Assembly: GCA_019188255.1 (NCBI GenBank)
Contig: JAETXT010000001.1
Location: forward strand, 8,246,001-8,310,000
Source: Verticillium longisporum
Taxonomy: Eukaryota > Ascomycota > Sordariomycetes > Glomerellales > Plectosphaerellaceae
Direction: 5' to 3'
Length of the DNA: 64,000 nt
The stretch's first letter is position 1. Every line of letters starts with the position of its first letter. The position numbers and the translations under genes are program-made. Below the pieces are notes generated by a model. The model saw only the letters and a program-made list of their open reading frames with translations. It ran no database searches and had not been told where the DNA came from. This document shows, one piece after another, positions 57,748-64,000 of the stretch.

Positions 57748-57959
57748 TGTCAGGGGACCCTGCGGGTTCCCTGCGGAGTCGCCAAGCAGGGGGTCGGCCG
57801 GGGGGCTAAGGGCTACGAAACGTATATATAGGCTGCGGAGGGCCCTCCAAGCTGCGGAGGGCCAGAACTCAGATGTATTCCGACTTCCTACCTATCTTCT
57901 ATCTGCTGCGGACCCCGTGTGGAAGACCTCTTCACTCTGCTCTAACCAACGCTCTGACA
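57748..57959. mobile_element. Solo LTR of a retrotransposon
   Basis: A 212-bp block begins TGTCAGGGGACCC and ends GCTCTGACA, so it has TG..CA ends within a 6-bp inverted match (TGTCAG/CTGACA). Inside are a TATA element (GTATATATAGG at about 57820) and the repeated word GCTGCGGAGGGCC, as expected of an LTR promoter region. No internal retroelement genes adjoin it, and the flanking five bases (ACTAT and GGGAC) do not match, so either recombination or later loss removed the duplication. It abuts and cuts the ligase pseudogene. Confidence 0.7.
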
Positions 57960-59213
57960 GGGACCTCGTACCCACGCTTCGCCCATCACTCCAGGCGTGA
58001 CGTCCCTCACCTCCTCGTCGACGATGCGCATCTCGCTATTGGCGACGAGCATGACAAGGCTACCGCTCGTGTCCCTCTCGTTCAGCGGCAGTACTGTCAT
58101 CGGTCCTGAAGCCTCACTCATCTCCCGAACTTGCCCCAGTTGACCCCCGCCCAGCTTGCGCTGCGCCGCATTTTGTACCTCGGCACCCATCGACGCGGCG
58201 CTCGAGAAGCCCACGACCATCGTGCTGAGCTGGTCTGTCACAAGGGCGCCTTGGCGATGGCGAGCCAGACGGGAGGCGGGCTCAGGAGCGTCGTGGCGCT
58301 GTAGCGCTTGCAGTGGGCCACGAGCTGCGGCAAGTCAAACCGCGTCATCCAGAAGACGGTGCCGCCGACGTAAGTCTGCGACGTGATGTAGCCCTGGATG
58401 CCCGAGAGATGCGTTGTCGGGACGTGCGCGACAGTGCGGAACTTGAGCTTCGGGTCGTGCCGGAAGGGTTCCATGAACAGGAAGACGGAGGCGACAATGT
58501 TGGCGTGAGAGATGGGGATCGCTTTCGGGGGCCCGGTCGTGCCGCCGGTGTAGACAATGCAGGTGGTCGTCTTTTGCAGGATTTCCATGTCTGTGACACG
58601 GGTCCAGCTGTGCTCCTCTGAGGAGACGTGGATCTGCGTGCCCGACTCGACTTCGTAGAGTTCCACCTCCTCGCTGTCCCCAAAGTATACGACTCGATCT
58701 TCGGGTAGGCCTGCGAGTGCGCCGGCAGACCCGGCAAGTGCCTTGATGTCAGGGCTGCAGATGAGCAGCTTGCTCTCCGTCATGGCAATCTACCTGGCTA
58801 TGTCTACTGGTGAGCTCGTCGGAAGTGAGCACGCGACAGTCGCGCCGGCGGCTATGATGCCGAGGAAGACTGATGGGCACAGGATATGGCCGGTCAAGAT
58901 GACATGAACGGCGTCACCGTCGCGAATACCATACTGTGTTCGGATCGTGTGGGCCAGCCTCTGCAGGTGGCTGATCTGTTGCGCCGTTGTCACGTTGCGG
59001 CTGGGATTAGCAGCGTCGGCGTGAAGGATGGTGTCGCTCCTGAGCCTGTCATTCTGGGGATCTGTATCCTCTTCAGCAAGTTTCGAAAGCTGACATGAAC
59101 GAAAAGAACTAACTTTTGAAGAGAAACGACAAAAGGTCGAGACTAGGAATGTCCACCGAGTTCGGTGCGCGGTAGATGATCGTGTCCCCACGCTTCTCGA
59201 CTATGGATGCCAT
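57960..59213 (-). pseudogene. AMP-binding acyl-CoA ligase (4CL-like), truncated by LTR
   Basis: Starts at ATG 59213 (MASIVEKRGDTIIYRAPNSV). Recognisable blocks of an adenylate-forming ligase: LHADAANPSRNVTTAQQISH, VILTGHILCPSVFLGIIAAG, the P-loop CIVYTGGTTGPPKAIPISH, FMEPFRHDPKL, VAHVPTTHLSGIQGYITSQT, and MLVANSEMRIVDEEVRDVTPG. Lesions: a frame change near 59100 (or a lost intron), an in-frame TAG at 58787-58789 in DIAR-stop-IAMTE where Gln is expected, a single missing G near 58237 (IAKAPL to TDQLSTM), and loss of the whole C-terminal lid domain at the LTR boundary after EAWVRGP. Family role: CoA activation of aromatic or fatty acids. Clearly non-functional. Confidence 0.75.
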
Positions 59214-59961
59214 GTTGGCTGTTGCTTGCAGTGTTCTCTCTGTCAAAGCACGATGGTTCCGACTGTGCTTGCCTTCCAAGCTTGTACCACTCTGGATCTT
59301 ACCTTGAGAAAGGCGATGGTTATATAAACAGGCTGACCCCTTCATAAGAGCCACGGGAGTCTGACATGCATATCGTCGAGTCCAATGTAGTGACCCTCTT
59401 CGTACCTGTGGTAAGCGACGCAACGATGCTGACACTCCGCTCTCCAGCACTCGCTCAATCAGGGGTCTCGAGATGCCCATCTTACGCACCCTGTCTTCGC
59501 GTCTCGTGCTGGCGTGAAGAGGCTAGCTGTCCTGGTCTGCATCGTCATTGGGGATGATCAGCGCCTCGAGCTTGCCAAACACAAGATTTCGGACTTGGTC
59601 GCTGACGTGAGTTTTGGCCATCGTCCTCCAATCCTTCCACAAGACCAGACAGCACGTGCAGTCAGATCGGCTCGGTGGTACCCAAAGTCAATCCGGTTGG
59701 AGTCGACTTCACATCACTGCCGAACCCAAGCCAGACAAAATCCCGATTGGGCCGAGGTTCGAACATGACACAAGTAAAATTCTCATTATAGAAAAGCCAA
59801 ATCATCGCTACCCCTCCATGTACACCACAGATAGGGCGGGAATAAAAGCAAAGCCAGTCATCAAGATCATTCGCAATGCAACGCCCCTGGTATATCGTCA
59901 TCAGCGAAAGCCCCCCCTCTCTCCCGTCCATCAACAGAGCACCCTTCGTGGGTGGTGCCGC
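59214..59961. other. Intergenic region, no gene recognised
   Basis: About 750 bp between the ligase relic start and the four-TM gene 3' end. A TATATAAAC-like word near 59320 could be the ligase promoter. Nothing else supported. Confidence 0.45.
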
Positions 59962-60735
59962 TCACGCGTACCGCGGCTGGTGGCTGAGCTCGTGCGACTC
60001 GGGGTGCTGCCCGTACACCGGCTTGTTGTAGTCCTGGCCGTACGCCTGGCCGGCATACAGGGCGCCGCCCTGGGCATGCGTCTGCTGTGCGTATGGCTGG
60101 TAGGCGCCGCTCTGCTGGTAGTTGAGGTTGGGCTGGGGGGCGTGGGGCTCGTAGCCGGTGGCGGGGTTCACGGCGGGGGCGTACTGCAGGGTCCCCTTGC
60201 GGTCCTTGTGGAAGATGATGGCGGCGTAGATGAGGAGGCCGACAAAGGAGAGGCTGGAAGGACACCTGGTTAGCAAAGGGCCAGGGGAGGAAAGGAGGCG
60301 GGTGGGACAGGCGAGGGATGCGACTCACTAGATGATGACAGCGATGGCCGTGGATGCGGCACTGGCGCGCGCGCCGACAAAGGACAGCGCGAACAGGACG
60401 GTCCAGACGAAGGTCTGGATGACGTTGATGATGAGGAAGAACTTGGGCGACAGGTTTCTTCGCGCGCGCTTGATGATGGCGACGAGGTCGAGCGATAAGC
60501 AGAGGGCGAGGATGATCATGATGACGACCCAGATGGCAATGACGGCGTTGGGCGAGAGGTTCGTGCCGAATTCGGTCTCGAAGTGGGAAATGTCGTCCTT
60601 GTAGCGAACCACGACGCTGATGGCGAGGATGTACACGACGACGTTGATGGCCATGACAAAGATGCGAACGCACCAGAAGGGGATCAAGATGCGCTTGAGA
60701 AAAGGCGAGGTGTCGCCGACATTGTGCTGGCCCAT
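59962..60735 (-). CDS. Four-TM MARVEL-like membrane protein
   Basis: Two exons, 60735-60329 and 60253-59962, with a 75-bp intron (GTGAGT..CAG), give 232 aa in frame. Four hydrophobic segments are seen: WCVRIFVMAINVVVYILAIS, IAIWVVIMIILALCLSLDLV, FLIINVIQTFVWTVLFALSF and the segment at the exon junction with LSFVGLLIYAAIIF. A charged loop holds KRARRN. The C-terminal 80 residues are a Tyr/Gln/Pro-rich cytoplasmic tail (YEPHAPQPNLNYQQ, AYGQDYNKPVYGQHP). The layout fits fungal MARVEL-domain or similar tetraspan proteins involved in membrane organisation or trafficking. Family assignment is by topology only. Confidence 0.8.
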
Positions 60736-61791
60736 GGTCGCGAGTTTCCTTGCTTGAGGTGACTGAGGTGTGGTTTCGTCCAGGGATTCTGCTGCCGCTT
60801 GCCTAAGGTACGCGTGCGAAACTCGTTGGTAGAGAACCTTCAAAGAGGCGAGAGACTGGTAGTTGAGGTGGGACAACAAGACAGAGATGGTGGGTGACAG
60901 CTGCTCGACGAAGAATAATGAGCTCCAGTGACCCTTATACGGCTCTTCATTTCCCGTCTTACTTTCCACGATAATTCTGCCCCTGCCGACGGTTCAGCCC
61001 AAAGATCCGCCTAAGCTTCTTGTGCCAGGTTGCAGCACTTGGTGCTGCTCTAGGGTCGACCGGTGCACTGCATTTCCCGCCAGCTTCGGGGGTCGTTCAT
61101 CGGCTGTTGGCCAATGGGACATCTCAAGTCCGGGATCCTGATCCCTCAAGGAAATACTGCGAGGTAGCTGAGCCCCTCTCTCCACAGCCCGGTACAGCCC
61201 TGTGGCTTACAAGGGTCGGGTATGGGCTCTGGTGTGCCGTTGTGCCTAATTCTGGGTGTGACAGGCTTGTCAGGCTTTGCCGAGCACGCGACGGCATGAG
61301 ACAGACGGCGCTTAAGAAGGGGCCAACGACAAGGGCAGAAATCAGTGTGGGAAGATCGAGGAGCGTGGGTTCAAGACACGGCAGCAGGCATCTCGCAGGA
61401 GCGAGTGCATGGTTTGTTGGTCGGCGCCTTGGTCGGTCTGTACGTTTGGTGAAGGTCACATCGCGCTGCGTCTATGTTTATCATAGTGGACTCGTACAAT
61501 GCCCCAGTCGCTAGCATGGGACTTCAGTAAGCGACCTTGACCCTCCCTCGTGGGGACGCTTCACAAGACCATCATTAAGCGGAATGACCAATTGGCACGA
61601 TCGGCGGCTGTTGTGAGAATTCACACTGAACTCGTCGCTCGCATTTGAGCACTTGGTACACTTCAAGGAGAGGGCAGATGCTCCGCGGGGAAATGCATGC
61701 TGACTAAGGGAAATGGAAATGAGCAAAAGTAAGGGGATGCACAAACCGGGTCTCTTTTGAAATGAAGTTACACAAAAGAAAAAACTATGTA
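60736..61791. other. Intergenic region, no gene recognised
   Basis: About 1.06 kb upstream of the four-TM gene, reaching the tRNA-like locus. Contains the four-TM promoter. The open frames here are unsupported. Confidence 0.5.
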
Positions 61792-61911
61792 GGTCCAACC
61801 AGGAATCGAACCTGGGCTGGCGGAATCAGAATCCGCAGTCATAACCATTAATATGATTGGTTAGCGGTGATTTACGCGAAGGATGGAAGAGAGACATACG
61901 ACCATTAGACC
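61792..61911 (-). tRNA. tRNA-Gln(CUG)-like gene with abnormal 5' part
   Basis: On the minus strand the anticodon arm is perfect (GCGGA-TTCTGAT-TCCGC, anticodon CTG). The T arm is perfect (CCAGG-TTCGATT-CCTGG, a good B box), and the 3' acceptor strand is TTGGACC. A D-arm-like AATGGTTATGAC precedes it. But the 5' bases expected to pair with the acceptor are replaced by TAACCAA, which pairs at only four of seven positions. A fully pairing GGTCTAA (one G-U) with an A-box-like TGGTCTAATGG lies about 47 nt farther out. Either the gene carries an insertion or partial duplication in its 5' part, or it is a pseudogene. Confidence 0.6.
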
Positions 61912-62466
61912 ACTCGGAAGTCTGTGAGTTATTAACTCGGGGTGTCGTTCGGCCCCGGCTGGTGGGCTTATGTTTGGCAACCTAAAAGGCCTCGATCGTG
62001 GGCTTTGCCCTCTGCCTCCACCTTCCAGCCGGCTCCATCAGCTCGGGGCGCCGTGGGCGTGAGTCGCGACAGCGGAGGCACTCCACGTCTATCCAGCATC
62101 CCACTTGGTGACCAAACTGTTGACCCGATCCCATTATTATCGCAACGGATGTCTCTACACCAAAAAGAGGCATCAAACCCGGCTCCATTTGGATGGCATG
62201 TGAAATGATCATTCATGTCCTCAGTCATGGCAGGCACTTGGCGCAGTGTCATTATCCCATTGCGAAAGTTGCGCATGAATGACCTGGATCGTAACCTTGA
62301 TGCGTAGATGGGCGCAACCTTGATGTCAGTACCGGACGCCACCACAAAATATCAAATCCGGGTTTAAGGTATTTAAACATGGCAACCCCTTTCCCATTGT
62401 GGAAAAAGTTTCCTCGCCGCTACCCCATAGAGGCTCCAAAGGCGGTACTCATTACCCACGGACAAC
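61912..62466. other. Intergenic gap, no gene recognised
   Basis: About 550 bp between the tRNA-like locus and the next gene. Nothing supported. Confidence 0.45.
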
Positions 62467-63417
62467 ATGAAGCAGCCCAAGACCACTGGTCTCTCATCTG
62501 ACGCAGGCCACGTGCCTGACGAAGGATATACGGACATGCAGCCACCCCAGCAACATGACCCAGCTTGGTATATCAGCACGAATCGGTGGTTTTGCGAACA
62601 CTGTCTCTGTTCTCATCCCATCTCGGCAAATGACCTTCCCACCTCCTCCAAAAATTATAGCTCGTGCCACTGGAAGACCCCGAATTACTATTGGGGAGTC
62701 GAAATAAGCAGCATAGTGGCTGCGAGATACTACAATCTCCAAGACCATCACAAACAGATCATCCTGCGGAACGTTCAGCACTTTGATATGCTCGACTTCG
62801 AGGCCCGGCGCCACCTCCGCCATCTTTTAAGGATTGCCACCTTTCAAATTCAGGGCGGCGACCTACCGCTTACGCTAAAAGTGACACCACGCGTCGTTAA
62901 GCAGCAGAAATCGGGCACCAGCACAACCAAACTCCTAATCGAGTACACGTGGACGTATACGCCTGCCGACCAGCGAGTCATAACTGTTACGGATCTCAAA
63001 GCTATCAAGCTTTGTACCCATGTGGGATTTCAGCACGACGTTGCAGATGCGTTACTGGACCCGACTAGCATCACGTCTCGTATGAAGGCTGCTCTCTGCA
63101 CCCCCCACGGCTCTGTACAAAAAGGCAAGCTTCCAATCAGGTCCGGCTTTTGTCGCGACTGTCACCTCGAATACACAGTGGGCCAGTGGATTGGCGACAA
63201 TCGTGTTCTCGTCGTGGTTTGGCAGGATATTAGCCCTCATGACCCGGCACTGGACAGCACGGGTCCGACGCAGACTCCCGACGATGGCGGCCACATGCCC
63301 ATCAGCGGTCTTTTCAAAAAAAGCAAACAGGTTTTTACACCCCCCGCGGAGGCTGCCAAACATTCTAAGACGAGGCTGGAAAGTATCAAAGATTGTCTGA
63401 AAAAGATCAGACTGTGA
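62467..63417 (+). CDS. Hypothetical protein with Cys/His pairs
   Basis: Uninterrupted 316-aa frame from ATG 62467. No signal peptide or membrane helix. A possible metal site is split between WFCEHCLCSH (about residues 41-50) and FCRDCHLEYT (about residues 217-226), both holding CxxC. Between them lies a helical and beta-rich domain (VQHFDMLDFEARRHLRHLLR, IEYTWTYTPADQRVITVTDL). The C-terminus is basic (GLFKKSKQVF, DCLKKIRL). Similar layouts occur in fungal proteins of unknown function found near repeats, but I do not recognise a family. A zinc-binding, DNA- or RNA-associated role is only a guess. Frame length and even codon use argue for a real gene. Confidence 0.6.
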   Translation: MKQPKTTGLSSDAGHVPDEGYTDMQPPQQHDPAWYISTNRWFCEHCLCSHPISANDLPTSSKNYSSCHWKTPNYYWGVEISSIVAARYYNLQDHHKQIILRNVQHFDMLDFEARRHLRHLLRIATFQIQGGDLPLTLKVTPRVVKQQKSGTSTTKLLIEYTWTYTPADQRVITVTDLKAIKLCTHVGFQHDVADALLDPTSITSRMKAALCTPHGSVQKGKLPIRSGFCRDCHLEYTVGQWIGDNRVLVVVWQDISPHDPALDSTGPTQTPDDGGHMPISGLFKKSKQVFTPPAEAAKHSKTRLESIKDCLKKIRL

Positions 63418-64000
63418 TGAACACCGGGTAAGGTAGTCATACTAGTCAAGCAATACGATTTGCCCGTTCAGTCAGAAGTCTGTGTTCAAGCCTGGATCAG
63501 CCATTTCATTGTCTCTCCGCAAACAAGACATCTAGTCGCATCTTTTGCTTCACCACCGACGCACAGGCACACTCTGTGCGCGAAAAGAAATCATATTATA
63601 GATTATTTAAAACGAAACCATCCCACCAGCGCAATTAACACCATCACCCAAAACCCTCCCATCGCCCAAAACACGCTCCAATTGAAGCGCTCCCCCGGTG
63701 GGGTGGCCCCCGCCTATGAGAGCCACACCCACCATGGCCAACATTGGCATCCTGACTCTTTTCCTCCTCCTCCTCCCGTAGGCTGGTTCTCGGCGCCGGG
63801 GGTGCCGGAAGAGGGCTCGGGGAGCGACGCGGAGGGAGAGAGGCGGCTCCGGGATGCCGGGCCATTTGCTGCCGGCTGGCAGGGGGGGGGAGGGGAGGGG
63901 GGGGGGCGACGGCGGGCGTGACAGTGATGCTGTCGTTGTTGATGCTGCTGCTGCTTCTGCTACTGCTGCTGCTGATACTGCTGTTGCTGCTGCTGTTGCT
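63418..64000. repeat. G-rich tract and CTG trinucleotide repeat at window edge
   Basis: Positions 63880-63910 hold long G-runs. From about 63930 to the end there is an imperfect CTG/TTG repeat (CAG/CAA on the minus strand). This could encode poly-Gln or poly-Ser in a gene that continues beyond the window, but no start or splice site can be fixed. The first 400 bp show nothing else. Confidence 0.5.

Noticed and set aside
63644..63865. Minus-strand Pro/Arg-rich frame near the window end
   Set aside because: Low-complexity sequence around G-runs; no start context, domain or splice support.

Overview
The window looks like chromosomal DNA of a filamentous ascomycete, most likely a sordariomycete (perhaps Hypocreales). 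Nearly every multi-exon gene has 48-100 bp GT..AG introns with CTNAC-type branch sites. The gene content is fungal: a GH7 cellobiohydrolase, an AA9 lytic polysaccharide monooxygenase, a PL1 pectate lyase with CBM1, a GH27 alpha-galactosidase, a Pth11-like receptor, GPI-anchored and small secreted proteins, and a B-type ABC transporter. AT-rich patches with C-to-T nonsense changes resemble repeat-induced point mutation (RIP). No ribosomal RNA, CRISPR or prokaryotic features were seen.

Layout. 0-11 kb: 3' end of an MCT-type transporter, a GPI-anchored secreted protein, an alpha/beta hydrolase, a broken short-chain dehydrogenase, a two-TM protein, a Baeyer-Villiger monooxygenase (one frameshift) and a cyclase-family relic. 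Hydrolase, dehydrogenase and BVMO together would suit an alcohol-ketone-ester-acid route, although two of the three are disrupted. 11-16 kb: a type II membrane glycosyltransferase and the GH7 gene. 18.5-23.6 kb: two divergently arranged seven-TM proteins. 24-28.7 kb: gene-poor, decayed DNA with a BYS1-like relic, an F-box-family relic and an intact-looking protein with a possible PD-(D/E)XK core. 30-35 kb: a full-length ABC transporter whose promoter carries two exact ATCWGATAA iron-regulator motifs. 35.6-40.9 kb: PL1-CBM1 and AA9 genes. 42.5-51.3 kb: a triple-repeat GPI protein, GH27, a secreted phospholipase A2 and a small secreted protein. 53.5-55.1 kb: an enoyl-CoA hydratase. 55.4-59.2 kb: a repeat-damaged zone with a MITE-like element, a RIP-like gene relic, and a solo LTR that truncates an AMP-binding ligase pseudogene. 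59.9-64 kb: a four-TM protein, an abnormal tRNA-Gln(CUG) locus, a Cys/His-containing unknown protein and a trinucleotide repeat.

The strongest whole-window observation is that many otherwise well-conserved genes (BVMO, glycosyltransferase, ABC transporter twice, PL1, AA9, AMP-ligase) each lack exactly one base, usually in a short G or C run. Adding one base back makes every exon sum divisible by three. This looks like homopolymer under-calling in the assembly or, less likely, very recent decay. The CAG-to-TAG type stops in the F-box relic, the AMP-ligase and the 56-57 kb relic look like genuine RIP damage. All calls come from reading the sequence. No database search was run, and family names rest on recognised motifs.
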